DNA of 64,000 bases from Hymenobacter elongatus. Lineage in GTDB: Bacteria; Bacteroidota; Bacteroidia; Cytophagales; Hymenobacteraceae. Numbering within the stretch: the stretch's first letter is position 1; every line of letters begins with the position of its first letter. This document shows positions 8,388 through 16,830 of this stretch, piece by piece. The position numbers were made by a program, and so were the translations under genes. The stretch is from assembly GCF_004745955.1 (NCBI RefSeq), contig NZ_SRLD01000012.1:1-64000 (forward strand), in the 5' to 3' direction. The notes below the pieces were generated by a model. The model ran no database searches, had not been told where the DNA came from, and saw only the letters and a list, made by a program, of their open reading frames with translations.

Positions 8388-9188
8388 GTGAGTACTACCG
8401 AAAGTCCTTCCCACTTCAATCACCTCGAAAAGCTGTCGGCCAAAGAGCTGCTGGCCGGCATGAACAGCGTGGACCAGACCGTGCCGCAGGCCGTAGCCCA
8501 GGCCCTGCCGCAGATTGAGGCGCTGGTGGAAGCCACGGTAGCCCGGCTGCAGCGCGGCGGTCGGCTCTTTTATATCGGAGCCGGCACCAGTGGCCGGCTC
8601 GGCATTCTGGATGCCTCCGAGTGCCCGCCCACTTTCGGTGTGCCCCAGGGTCTGGTTATCGGTATCATTGCCGGCGGCGACGCTGCCATCCGCAAAGCGG
8701 TGGAAAACGCTGAAGACGACCCCCAGCAAGCCTGGCGCGACCTGGCTGCCTACGCCATCAACACCGATGATATGCTCGTGGGCATTGCCGCTTCGGGCCG
8801 CACGCCCTACGTCATCGGCGGCCTGGCCCTGGCCCGCCGTCACGGCATTGCCACCGGCTGCATCGTCTGCAACCCCAACTCGACCGTAGCCGCCGTGGCC
8901 GATTACCCGGTGGAAGTACTCACCGGCCCCGAGTTCATAACCGGCAGCACCCGCCTCAAGGCTGGTACTGCCCAGAAACTGGTGCTCAACATGCTCACCA
9001 CCGCCACCATGATCCGGCTGGGCAAAGTGAAGGGCAACAAGATGGTGGACATGCAGCTCTCCAACCTTAAGCTCGTGGACCGCGGCGAAAAGATGATTAT
9101 GGACGAGTTGGGCATTGGGCAGGAAGGAGCCGCCGAGCTACTGAAGAAGCACGGCTCCGTACGGGCCGCTATTGAGGCACGCCGGTAG
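8388..9188 (+). CDS. murQ: N-acetylmuramic acid 6-phosphate etherase
   Basis: A 266-residue SIS-domain enzyme that cleaves the lactyl ether of MurNAc-6-phosphate in peptidoglycan recycling. Signature segments include FYIGAGTSGRLGILDASECP, IIAGGDAAIRKAVENAEDD, GIAASGRTPYVIGGL and TGSTRLKAGTAQKLVLNM. It is shorter than E. coli MurQ (about 300 residues) because the C-terminal helical extension is reduced. The start is GTG at 8388. No MurNAc transporter or kinase is adjacent. Confidence 0.93.
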   Translation: MSTTESPSHFNHLEKLSAKELLAGMNSVDQTVPQAVAQALPQIEALVEATVARLQRGGRLFYIGAGTSGRLGILDASECPPTFGVPQGLVIGIIAGGDAAIRKAVENAEDDPQQAWRDLAAYAINTDDMLVGIAASGRTPYVIGGLALARRHGIATGCIVCNPNSTVAAVADYPVEVLTGPEFITGSTRLKAGTAQKLVLNMLTTATMIRLGKVKGNKMVDMQLSNLKLVDRGEKMIMDELGIGQEGAAELLKKHGSVRAAIEARR

Positions 9189-9433
9189 ATTCTGCGGGCT
9201 ATGATTCCTTAGTTTGGCCAGCGGTTGTGCTTTCCTGCCTGTTGCAGTTCTGGCGGTTTTTCCCGCTTTATTGTTAGGCTCAATAATCTTGCTGAGTATA
9301 CTATCAAGACGGCACTGGCAGCGAACCGACTACCTGGATAGCGCGTTACTAAGAGCCTGTTTTTTCCTCTCCTTGAATCCGCTGTTGAACGAGGCACTCG
9401 TTCCCACGTCCAGCTGTAACCTGCCCGCTTGCT

Positions 9434-10000
9434 ATGCATACTATCGAGCCACACTACAACTGGATTGACCAGTATTCCGCTTCCGAAGACCCTCGCTCTC
9501 CCCTGTTCGAAGCCGAAAATAGCCTCGATACCTTCACCAATACCATCTACGGCTACTATATCCACCCCCAGTGGGACAGCCTCGACTCCGAGACGCTGTT
9601 CCTGAAAATCCTGTTCGTCGACTACGACGAGGCCATTGCCATCATTGAGTTTATCGGGGAGTGGAACGACGCCATCGAAAATGACGTGATGCACCTCAAG
9701 CGCAACATCGTGGACGTGCTGGTACACGAGGGGATTCGCAAGTTTATTCTGGTGGGCGAAAACGTGTTCAACTTTCACGGCTCCGACGACTCCTACTACG
9801 AAGAGTGGTTTGAGGATGTGGAAGACGGCTGGATTGCCGGCGTCAACTTTCAGGAGCACGTCATCCGCGAAATGCGTCAGTTCAACGTCGACAACTACGT
9901 CAACTTCGGTGGTCAGCTCGACGAAATGCCGTGGCGCACCTACGAGCCGCGCAAACTGGTCAAGCTGGTCGATAAGCTTATCAGCCACCGGCTAGGGTAG
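9434..10000 (+). CDS. conserved acidic protein of unknown function
   Basis: A 188-residue cytosolic protein, rich in Asp, Glu, Tyr and Trp, without signal peptide or membrane segments. The first third has YNWIDQYSASEDPRSPLFE, the middle is alternating beta/alpha (FLKILFVDYDEAIAIIEFIG, RKFILVGENVFNFH), and a strongly acidic stretch follows (DDSYYEEWFEDVEDGW). I recognise no characterised domain; the pattern is of a lineage-specific conserved protein. A strong hairpin follows the gene, shared with the convergent lipoprotein gene. The ATG at 9434 is preceded by a 245-base gap in which I see no convincing gene. Confidence 0.75.
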   Translation: MHTIEPHYNWIDQYSASEDPRSPLFEAENSLDTFTNTIYGYYIHPQWDSLDSETLFLKILFVDYDEAIAIIEFIGEWNDAIENDVMHLKRNIVDVLVHEGIRKFILVGENVFNFHGSDDSYYEEWFEDVEDGWIAGVNFQEHVIREMRQFNVDNYVNFGGQLDEMPWRTYEPRKLVKLVDKLISHRLG

Positions 10001-10020
10001 CACACTACGGGCACAAAAAA

Positions 10021-10047
10021 AGAGGCTCCCCAGATTGGGGAGCCTCT
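10021..10047. terminator. bidirectional rho-independent terminator
   Basis: A perfect 11-bp stem (AGAGGCTCCCC with its complement) around a 5-base loop is flanked by A-rich sequence on the left and T-rich sequence on the right, so it has a U-tract in both directions. It lies between the convergent genes ending at 10000 and 10075. Confidence 0.9.
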
Positions 10048-10074
10048 TTTTTTGCCTTATACAGGCAGAGCAAA

Positions 10075-10341
10075 TTACTGCTGGGTCGTGGTAGCGCCGG
10101 CAGCAGGAGCTGGGGTAGTCTGGCTTGGGTTGTTCACGTCAGCAGCATCTTCCATGGCGTCAGCCTTGTTGTCAGCCGAGTCACGAACCATATCAGCCTG
10201 CTCTTCCATAGCGTCAGCTTTGGCTTCGCCGCTAGCTTCTACGCCGTCAGCAGCATTTTCTTGAGCATTTTCAGTCTTGCTGTCGCACGAAGTGAACGAG
10301 AACGAAGCAGCAGCGAGGGCAAGGAAAAGAACCTTTTTCAT
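10075..10341 (-). CDS. small low-complexity lipoprotein with amphipathic repeats
   Basis: An 88-residue protein with a lipoprotein signal peptide ending FSFTSC; the mature part would begin at the Cys near residue 18. The body is low-complexity and acidic, with repeats such as AKADAMEEQADMVRDSADNK then ADAMEDAAD, about 11-13 residues each and helix-forming. The tail is rich in Pro, Ala, Thr and Gln. It is likely a lipid-anchored periplasmic or surface protein of unknown role. The ATG at 10341 (MKKVLFLAL) is preferred over a start 22 residues upstream. It ends in the shared bidirectional terminator. Confidence 0.75.
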   Translation of the reverse strand: MKKVLFLALAAASFSFTSCDSKTENAQENAADGVEASGEAKADAMEEQADMVRDSADNKADAMEDAADVNNPSQTTPAPAAGATTTQQ

Positions 10342-10501
10342 GGTGAGGGTAATTAGTGGGGGTGATAAAAATTTCAAGTCAATGGGGATGAATCTGCTGG
10401 CGAACAAAACACAGTCCGTCGCAAGATTCAGGGCTTTATACCGCCCCCCTAAGAAGGTAACCCAACCGTAGAAATATATTTTCCCGGCTGGGTCCTAGTT
10501 T

Positions 10502-11824
10502 CTATTTTTTGCGGAATATGATACCGATAGGCACGCCGATGAACCCAAAGTTGTCGCGCATGCGGTTTTCGAGGTAGCGCACGTAGGAATCACTCACGTA
10601 CTGCGGCAGGTTGCAGAAGAAAGCAAACACGGGGTTGTGCGTGGGCAGCTGCGTCACGTACTTGATGCGTACCATCTTGCCCTTCACGGACGGCGGCTGG
10701 TGCTCCTCAATCACCTTGAGCATCACCTCATTCAGCTGGGAAGTCGGGATTTTCTTGGTTTTGTTCTCGTACACCTGAATGGCCGTTTCAATGGCTTTGT
10801 GCACGCGCTGCTTGGTGAGCACCGAGGTGAAGATGATCGGCGGGTACGCAATGGGCGCAATCTTCTCCAGAATCTGCTCCTCGATTTTCTTGGTCGAGTT
10901 CGTCTCCTTATCCTCCACCAAATCCCACTTGTTCACCAGAATCACGATGCCCTTGCGGTTTTTGTCGGCCAGGGCAATGATGTTCACGTCCTGGGCCTCG
11001 ATGCCACGGGTAGCGTCAAGCATCACGATGCAGACATCCGACTCTTCCATGGCCCGGATCGAGCGGAGCACGGAGTAGAATTCGATATCCTCTTTCACCT
11101 TGGTTTTGCGGCGCAAACCGGCGGTGTCGATCAGGATAAACTCGTTGCCGAAGGCGTTGTAGCGCGTTTTGATGGCGTCGCGGGTGGTGCCGGCAATTTC
11201 CGTCACGATGGTGCGCTCCTCGCCCAGCAGCAGGTTCACGAGGCTCGACTTGCCCACGTTGGGGCGGCCGACCACGGCTATCTTGGGCAGGCCTTCGTCC
11301 TGCACTTCTTCCCACGGATCTTCGAAATGCGAAACCACCGCGTCAAGAAGGTCGCCGGTGCCGGAGCCGCTCTGGGAGGAAATCGTGAAAATGTCGCCGT
11401 CGCCAACGCCCAAGGCGTAAAACTCGCCGGCGGCGTGGGCACGCGCATTGGTATCAGCCTTATTGGCAACGATGTAAATCGGCTTTTTGCCCTGATAGCG
11501 GCGCAGCACGTTGGCAAACTCTTCGTCGAGGCCCTGCATACCGGCATCGACGTCGACCATGAACAAAACCACGTCGGCTTCATCAATAGCGAGTTTTACC
11601 TGGCGGCGGATGCTTTCCTCGAACACGTCGTCGGAGCCGTGCACGTAGCCGCCGGTGTCGATTACGGTAAAGTGCTTACCGATCCAGTCGCCGTAGCCAT
11701 AGTGCCGGTCGCGGGTGACGCCGCTTTGGTTGTCCATAATGGCCTTGCGGTGACCCACGAGGCGGTTGAACAGGGTGGATTTGCCCACGTTGGGGCGGCC
11801 CACAATTGCAATGGTATTCTTCAT
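10502..11824 (-). CDS. der: ribosome biogenesis GTPase Der
   Basis: A 440-residue protein with two tandem GTPase domains and a C-terminal KH-like domain, required for maturation of the large ribosomal subunit. The two G1 motifs are GRPNVGKST (N-terminus) and GRPNVGKSS (about residue 185), with DTGG and DTAGLRRK G3 motifs and NKAD/NKWD G4 motifs. The start at 11824 (MKNTIAIVGRPN) gives the family N-terminus. It lies next to era on the same strand, 145 bases downstream. Confidence 0.97.
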   Translation of the reverse strand: MKNTIAIVGRPNVGKSTLFNRLVGHRKAIMDNQSGVTRDRHYGYGDWIGKHFTVIDTGGYVHGSDDVFEESIRRQVKLAIDEADVVLFMVDVDAGMQGLDEEFANVLRRYQGKKPIYIVANKADTNARAHAAGEFYALGVGDGDIFTISSQSGSGTGDLLDAVVSHFEDPWEEVQDEGLPKIAVVGRPNVGKSSLVNLLLGEERTIVTEIAGTTRDAIKTRYNAFGNEFILIDTAGLRRKTKVKEDIEFYSVLRSIRAMEESDVCIVMLDATRGIEAQDVNIIALADKNRKGIVILVNKWDLVEDKETNSTKKIEEQILEKIAPIAYPPIIFTSVLTKQRVHKAIETAIQVYENKTKKIPTSQLNEVMLKVIEEHQPPSVKGKMVRIKYVTQLPTHNPVFAFFCNLPQYVSDSYVRYLENRMRDNFGFIGVPIGIIFRKK

Positions 11825-11969
11825 GTGTCTGACTCCAGCCGCCGGCCCGACCAAGTTCGGCAGTGCCCGGAGTAGTTAAGTGAGTGTGTGGTCGGATTTC
11901 TTACAGCTTAGAGGTGAGAACTTAGACGGATAAAGTCTTCATTCTACCCTCCGAGCTTTCAGTTCTACT

Positions 11970-12869
11970 TTATTGGCTGTACCCGAAGCGGTTCAGAGCT
12001 TTGGGGTCGGTGCGCCAGTTTTCGTTGACTTTGACGTGGGTTTCGAGGAAGACTTTCTTCTGGAAGAACTTCTCCATTTCCTCCCGGGCCCAGGTGCCGA
12101 CTTTCTTCAACGCCTCGCCTTTATTGCCGATAATAATGCCTTTCTGGCTGGTGCGCTCCACGTAAATCGTGGCCCGGATGCGGATAATGGCTTCCTCTTC
12201 CTTGAACTCCTCGATGCCAACCTCGCAGCTATAGGGCACTTCTTTTTTGTAGAGCTTGAAGATTTTCTCCCGAATCATCTCGGCGGCGAAGAAACGCTCG
12301 GGCTTGTCGGTGAGCTCATCTTTGGGGTAGTAGGCGGGGTGTTCGGGCAAATAGCCGAGCACCAAATCCAGCAGCTCACCGGTACCAAACTTCTCCAGAG
12401 CCGAAATAGGCAGCACGCGGGTAGCGTTGGGCAACTGTTGTGCCCAGTACTCCACCTTGGCTTCCACTACGGCCTGGTCGGCCTGGTCAATCTTATTAAT
12501 AAGCAGCAGAATGGGCGTATCCACCATTTTGCGCAGGCGCTCCACGACGGGCTCTTCATCGTGCTTTTCGTAGATATCGGTCACGAACAGCACCACGTCG
12601 GCATCTTCCAGGGAGCTGTACACGAACGACATCATGGCGTTGTGCAGCTCGTATTTGGGCTGAATAATACCGGGCGTATCGGAGTAGATCAGCTGGAAGT
12701 TGTCGCCATTGAGGATGCCCAGGATGCGGTGGCGCGTGGTCTGGGCTTTGCTGGTGACAATGCTGAGCCGCTCGCCCATCAGGGCATTCATCAGCGTCGA
12801 CTTGCCCACGTTGGGTTTGCCGATAATGCTCACAAAGCCAGCGCGGTGCGGTGTAGGTTCGGAATTCAC
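11970..12869 (-). CDS. era: GTPase Era
   Basis: A 299-residue Era GTPase that binds 16S rRNA during small-subunit assembly. It has G1 GKPNVGKST, the switch segment AQTTRHRILGI, G3 DTPG, G4 NKID and a C-terminal KH domain with IIIGNKGEALKKVG. The GTG at 12869 (V/M-NSEPTPHRAGFVSIIG) is chosen: the only longer reading starts at a TTG (12893) lying inside a good -7 promoter box, so it would not be transcribed. der follows on the same strand. Confidence 0.95.
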   Translation of the reverse strand: MNSEPTPHRAGFVSIIGKPNVGKSTLMNALMGERLSIVTSKAQTTRHRILGILNGDNFQLIYSDTPGIIQPKYELHNAMMSFVYSSLEDADVVLFVTDIYEKHDEEPVVERLRKMVDTPILLLINKIDQADQAVVEAKVEYWAQQLPNATRVLPISALEKFGTGELLDLVLGYLPEHPAYYPKDELTDKPERFFAAEMIREKIFKLYKKEVPYSCEVGIEEFKEEEAIIRIRATIYVERTSQKGIIIGNKGEALKKVGTWAREEMEKFFQKKVFLETHVKVNENWRTDPKALNRFGYSQ

Positions 12870-12890
12870 AGTATTTTCGAAATAAGTCTG

Positions 12891-12898
12891 CAAAGGTA
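12891..12898 (-). promoter_or_regulatory. -7 promoter box of era
   Basis: On the minus strand this reads TACCTTTG, a match to the Bacteroidota TAnnTTTG box. Transcription would begin around 12885, giving a leader of roughly 15 bases before the GTG at 12869. No clear -33 element was found. Confidence 0.45.
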
Positions 12899-13061
12899 CC
12901 GCTTTACGGGCACACGCGCATCGTGTATTGTAAAATCAAGCAGTTGAGCTCGTTAAGCAGGCCGCCGATTTTCGTTTTTGGTCAATTCGTTTACGGAAAC
13001 GGACAGCAGTCGGGGTGGGTTGGGGGCCGACCTTTGTCAGCTACTCAATCCACTCTCCGTT

Positions 13062-14090
13062 ATGAACTCAACCCTGCGAATTCTCATCCTGGGCGGCACC
13101 GGCAGCATCAGTTACGCCGTTACGAATAACCTCGTCGCCAAAGGCTGTTGCGTTACGCTGCTGGTGCGCGACGTTGCCAAAGCCCAACGCCTGTTTGCTC
13201 CTGCCCCCAACCTGATTCTTGAGCAGGGCGACGCCCAAGACCGGGCGCGGCTGCTGGCAGTGAGCCGAGGCCACTCGGTTATTTTCCATGGCATCAACTA
13301 CCCGTACCACCAGTGGTCGGGTAACATGGAGCGCGTGACAGCCAACGTCATCGAAGCCGCCAGCCAGGAACAGGCCACCATCGTATTTCCCGGCAACGTG
13401 TGCAACTATGGCCTCACTACCCCGATTCGGGAAGACTCCCGGCCGCAGCCCGTTTCGAAGAAAGGAGCCTTGCGCGTGCAGCTGGAGCAGATGCTGGCCG
13501 ACGCGGCTCACGCCGGCCGCTGCCGAGTGCTGAATGTGCGCCTACCCGATTTCTGGGGGCCGGACGTGCTGAACTTCGGTATCACGCCCGTTTTTGAGGG
13601 CGCCCTCACCGGCAAAGCCCTGCCCTACCTGCTCAACGCCGACATTCCGCACCAGATGGCCTACACACCCGACGCGGCCGAAGTCATTAGCCGTCTGCTA
13701 CTGGCAGGCCCCCAGCAGCCCTACGAAGTCGTGAACTACGGCGGGCAGGTGATGCCGTCGGTGCGGCGGTTTTTCGGGCAAATCAGCGCGGTGGCCGGGC
13801 AGCCGCTCCGTATTCGGGTACAGCCCCGCTGGCTGTTTTCGTTGCTGGGGCTCTTTATGCCGATGGTGCGGGAGGCGAAGGAAATGTTATACCTCTTCGA
13901 AAACAGCATTATTTTGGATGATACAATGCTACGCTGCCGCTTCCCTGAGTGGCAGGAAACGCCGCTTTCGGAAGCCCTTGCCACGACGCTGAGCTGGTTT
14001 GCCGAGCACCAGCTGCACCGCTCCTTTACGCCGGCTGGGGCAGCCGCTCCCACCGAAAGGCACCCGGTGTCTGTCCCGTCTAACGCTTGA
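13062..14090 (+). CDS. NAD-dependent epimerase/dehydratase family protein
   Basis: A 342-residue extended short-chain dehydrogenase. The N-terminal nucleotide-binding motif is ILILGGTGSISYAV, followed by a Rossmann pattern (VTLLVRDVAKAQRL, LEQGDAQDRARL). The central VFPGNVCNYG segment matches the Tyr region of atypical SDRs that lack a clear YxxxK. The substrate cannot be told. The ATG at 13062 is preceded by a GACCTTTG box resembling a -7 promoter element; the 28-residue upstream extension is unlike the family. Its 3' end overlaps the interrupted AraC gene on the opposite strand. Confidence 0.8.
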   Translation: MNSTLRILILGGTGSISYAVTNNLVAKGCCVTLLVRDVAKAQRLFAPAPNLILEQGDAQDRARLLAVSRGHSVIFHGINYPYHQWSGNMERVTANVIEAASQEQATIVFPGNVCNYGLTTPIREDSRPQPVSKKGALRVQLEQMLADAAHAGRCRVLNVRLPDFWGPDVLNFGITPVFEGALTGKALPYLLNADIPHQMAYTPDAAEVISRLLLAGPQQPYEVVNYGGQVMPSVRRFFGQISAVAGQPLRIRVQPRWLFSLLGLFMPMVREAKEMLYLFENSIILDDTMLRCRFPEWQETPLSEALATTLSWFAEHQLHRSFTPAGAAAPTERHPVSVPSNA

Positions 14091-15069
14091 AGGAGCGCAC
14101 GAACACGCTGGGCTCCGAATACCCCAGCAGAAATGAAATGTCGGTCGTGCTCAGGTGCGGCTCGCGCAGGTGGCGCTCGGCCAGCTCCCGGCGCACGTCG
14201 TCGAGCAGCTGCTGGTAGCTCAGCTGGCCCTCCTTCAAATGCAGCTGGAGCGTCCGCACGCCCATTGCCAGCCGGTCGGCCACGGTGGCCAGCGTGGGTT
14301 CAGCTCCTCTTAGCAAGTCCACGATTTCGCGCTTCACCCGGTCGGGCAGGCTGGGCGTGCGCAGGCGCGCCAGCAGCGCGGCGGCGTGCTACTCAAACAG
14401 CGAAAACAGCGTCGGGTTGGCATTGATTATGGGTAACTCCAGCAAGCTGGCGGCAAAGACAATGCTGCTACGAGCAGCATCAAACACCAGCGTCGCGGGC
14501 GCAAAAACCCGCTCGTGCTCGTGCGTATCGGCGGGCCGGGGGTAGGCCAGATGTACTTCCTGCACGGGTAAAGGCTGCCCGGTAAGGGTCCGGAACGCAC
14601 TGAAGTAGACGGAAAATTCGGAGTTGATGACGTATTCGGGGTAAATGATGGCCGCGCTGACTACCTCCAGATCGAGCCAGCAGACTTCCACCTCCCGGCG
14701 CAAAGTAAGCTGCGCACCGATGCAGGCTACCTCCTGGTAGCGCACCAGCTGCTCCAGCGCCGCGCCCAGCGTGGGGCAGTGCAGCATCACGTAGGCCAGA
14801 ATGCCAATGGCCGTCGGGTCGACTCGCTCGCCCAGATGCAGCGCCAGATAGGGGTCGTTAGTGGCCTGCACTGCTTCCCGCCACAAGTGCTGAATGGTGG
14901 CAACGGGCACGCGGCCATGGGGGTCGGCAAGCTGGGCAGGCGTGAGACCCAGGCGCTGGCACAGGGCGGCTTGGTCGGCACCGGCTTGGGCAGCGGCCCA
15001 CAGCACCACGTTCAGGAGCCCAACGGACGAAGTATCGGCCGAGCCGGCGGAAGGCGAATTGGTAGTCAT
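14026..15069 (-). pseudogene. AraC-family regulator interrupted by two in-frame amber codons
   Basis: The frame from the ATG at 15069 encodes an N-terminal AraC-type ligand-binding domain of 226 residues ending NPTLFSLFE, then TAG (14391-14389). The same frame continues with HAAALLARLRTP into a complete helix-turn-helix domain (VADRLAMGVRTLQLHL, DISFLLGYSEPSVFVRSFKR). It then meets a second TAG (14082-14080) exactly where AraC proteins have the Trp of FKRWTG, and continues TGQTPGAFR to a TAA at 14026. Without the stops it would be 347 codons, normal for this subfamily. Each stop is one base from a sensible codon (CAG, TGG), and there is no frameshift. It is most simply a young pseudogene; sequencing error or readthrough are alternatives. 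It is divergent from hemH. Confidence 0.8.
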
Positions 15070-15110
15070 GGGCAGAAAAATACGTGCTTCTCTCCAAACC
15101 CTGGGGGCCC

Positions 15111-15118
15111 TACCTTTG
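15111..15118 (+). promoter_or_regulatory. -7 promoter box of hemH
   Basis: TACCTTTG matches TAnnTTTG and lies 26 bases before the hemH ATG, in the 75-base gap between hemH and the divergent AraC gene. No clear -33 element was found. Confidence 0.45.
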
Positions 15119-15144
15119 TCTTAACCGGACGACCGTACTTTTTT

Positions 15145-16179
15145 ATGCCCAACCCTTCCTCTCCTCAGCGCCGTATCGGCGTGCTCCTCGTAAACCTCGG
15201 CACGCCCGACTCGCCCGAAACCAGCGATGTGCGCCGCTACCTCAACGAGTTTCTTACCGACGGGCGCGTGATTGACATTCCGGCCGCCGTGCGCTACCCG
15301 CTGTTTCAGGGTATTGTGGTACCGCTGCGTGCCCCGAAATCGGCCAAAATCTACAAGCAGCTCTGGACTGAGCGCGGCTCGCCCCTGCTCTTTCACGGCC
15401 TCGACTTGCAGCAGAAGGTGCAGGAAGAGCTGGGCCCGGACTACGTGGTGGCCTTCGGAATGCGCTACCAGAAGCCCAGCATCGCCAGCGCCCTGGAGGA
15501 GCTGCGGGCGGCTGAGGTGGAGCGGATTATTGTGCTGCCGCTGTTTCCGCAGTATGCCTCGGCCAGCACGGGCTCGGTGCAGCAGAAGGTGATGGATATT
15601 GTGAAAGACTGGTGGATAGTACCCAGCATCAACTTCATCAGCGCCTTTGGCTCCGATCCTGGCTTCATTGCTACCATCGTAACATTGGGAAAGCGCGAGC
15701 TGGACAAGCAGCACTACGACCACGTCGTGTTCAGCTACCACGGCATCCCGGAGCGGCATATCAAGAAGGGTGACCCCACCAAGTACTGCCAGTTCGGGAG
15801 CTGCTGCGACACGCTCACCGACCGTAACCGCTACTGCTACCGCGCCCAGTGCTTTGAAACCTCGCGCCTGGTGGCGGCCGGCCTCGGCCTCTCGCCCGAC
15901 GACTACACGGTATCGTTCCAGAGCCGCCTCGGCCGCGACCCGTGGCTGAAGCCCTACACCGACATTGCGTTGAAGGACTTTCCGGCGAAAGGCATCAAGC
16001 ACGTACTGGCCTTTAGTCCGGCCTTCACCGCCGACTGCCTGGAGACGACCATCGAAGTAGGCGACGAGTTCAAGGAATTGTTTGAGGAAGCCGGCGGCGA
16101 GCATTGGCAACTGGTGCCCTCGCTGAACTCGGAGCCGGAGTGGGTAGACGCCGTAGCCGCCATGATTCGGCGCAGCTAA
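15145..16179 (+). CDS. hemH: ferrochelatase
   Basis: A 344-residue ferrochelatase that inserts ferrous iron into a porphyrin in the last steps of heme synthesis. The N-terminal VLLVNLGTPDSPETSDVRRY and the catalytic-histidine segment FSYHGIPERH (His199) are clear, and ETTIEVGDEFKELF lies near the end. Cysteines cluster in FGSCCDTL and NRYCYRAQC, features seen in Bacteroidota homologues. The ATG at 15145 is used because the open frame upstream is antisense to the AraC gene. No other heme gene is adjacent. Confidence 0.95.
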   Translation: MPNPSSPQRRIGVLLVNLGTPDSPETSDVRRYLNEFLTDGRVIDIPAAVRYPLFQGIVVPLRAPKSAKIYKQLWTERGSPLLFHGLDLQQKVQEELGPDYVVAFGMRYQKPSIASALEELRAAEVERIIVLPLFPQYASASTGSVQQKVMDIVKDWWIVPSINFISAFGSDPGFIATIVTLGKRELDKQHYDHVVFSYHGIPERHIKKGDPTKYCQFGSCCDTLTDRNRYCYRAQCFETSRLVAAGLGLSPDDYTVSFQSRLGRDPWLKPYTDIALKDFPAKGIKHVLAFSPAFTADCLETTIEVGDEFKELFEEAGGEHWQLVPSLNSEPEWVDAVAAMIRRS

Positions 16180-16199
16180 ACCGACTGATTTTCGGCGAG

Positions 16200-16256
16200 A
16201 ACCAGGCACAGAAAGGGCGGCGAAAATCAATTCCGCCGCCCTTTCTGTGCCTGGTT
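16200..16256. terminator. long perfect hairpin between convergent genes
   Basis: Perfect 23-base arms at 16200-16222 and 16234-16256 flank an 11-base loop. It lies between the convergent hemH and PRC-barrel genes. It has no U-tract, but the stem is strong enough to stall or protect transcripts from both sides. Confidence 0.75.
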
Positions 16257-16269
16257 TACTGGTTGGCCG

Positions 16270-16785
16270 TTAGCTAATGCGGCGGCGGAAAGCCTCGTTG
16301 GCGTCCGGGCGGCGGTTTTGGTAGAAGCGCTGTTCATTGTAAGAATCTTGGTCGTAGAAGCTGCCGATGTGGGCTTCCGGTAATGGCAACTGCAGCGACC
16401 GAAGCATAGCCTCCTCATATTGCCGCGTAATCTGGATTTCCTGGTAGGGCGGATATTCCAGCACCGATTCTTTGGTGAGAGAAGGCACGAATACATTGTC
16501 GCCTTCTTCATCCAGGGCCGCTACGCCCACCGGAATCAGAATATGCCGCTCGTGGTGGTTCACGTTCAGCGAGGCATCCAGCTCTACATCCAGGTAACGA
16601 ACTTTCAGGCTGGCTTCCTCCACGATTAGCTCATGCACGTCACCGAACTTGTTACCGTCGCCGCCGCGCACGGCCCAGCCGCGCACGTCCGGACTATTGT
16701 CGGCTACTTCAAATTCGGTCAGGTCGCGTAGGCGACGCAAGTGCATGCCTTCAGTAGAGGGTATGGGTAACGACGTTGGCTCCAT
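16270..16785 (-). CDS. PRC-barrel domain protein
   Basis: A 171-residue protein with an N-terminal PRC-barrel-like domain: LRDLTEFEVADNSPDVRGW, then VRGGDGNKFGDVHELIVEEA and KVRYLDVELDASLN. The second half (DNVFVPSLTKESVLEYPPY) is less conserved and ends in a charged tail. PRC barrels are found in RNA-processing factors and stress proteins; the arrangement here is like Bacteroidota stress-associated proteins. The ATG at 16785 (MEPTSLPIPS) is preferred; an upstream start adds 5 residues. It is followed by the hemH hairpin. Confidence 0.75.
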   Translation of the reverse strand: MEPTSLPIPSTEGMHLRRLRDLTEFEVADNSPDVRGWAVRGGDGNKFGDVHELIVEEASLKVRYLDVELDASLNVNHHERHILIPVGVAALDEEGDNVFVPSLTKESVLEYPPYQEIQITRQYEEAMLRSLQLPLPEAHIGSFYDQDSYNEQRFYQNRRPDANEAFRRRIS

Positions 16786-16830
16786 AGAGGCAAGATACAA
16801 GCGGATGGAATACAGGGACTTTTATTTCGC

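Noticed and set aside
9214..9468. 84-codon frame with a hydrophobic stretch before the conserved acidic protein
   Set aside because: It starts with TTG, overlaps the next gene and has no recognisable pattern beyond one hydrophobic run.
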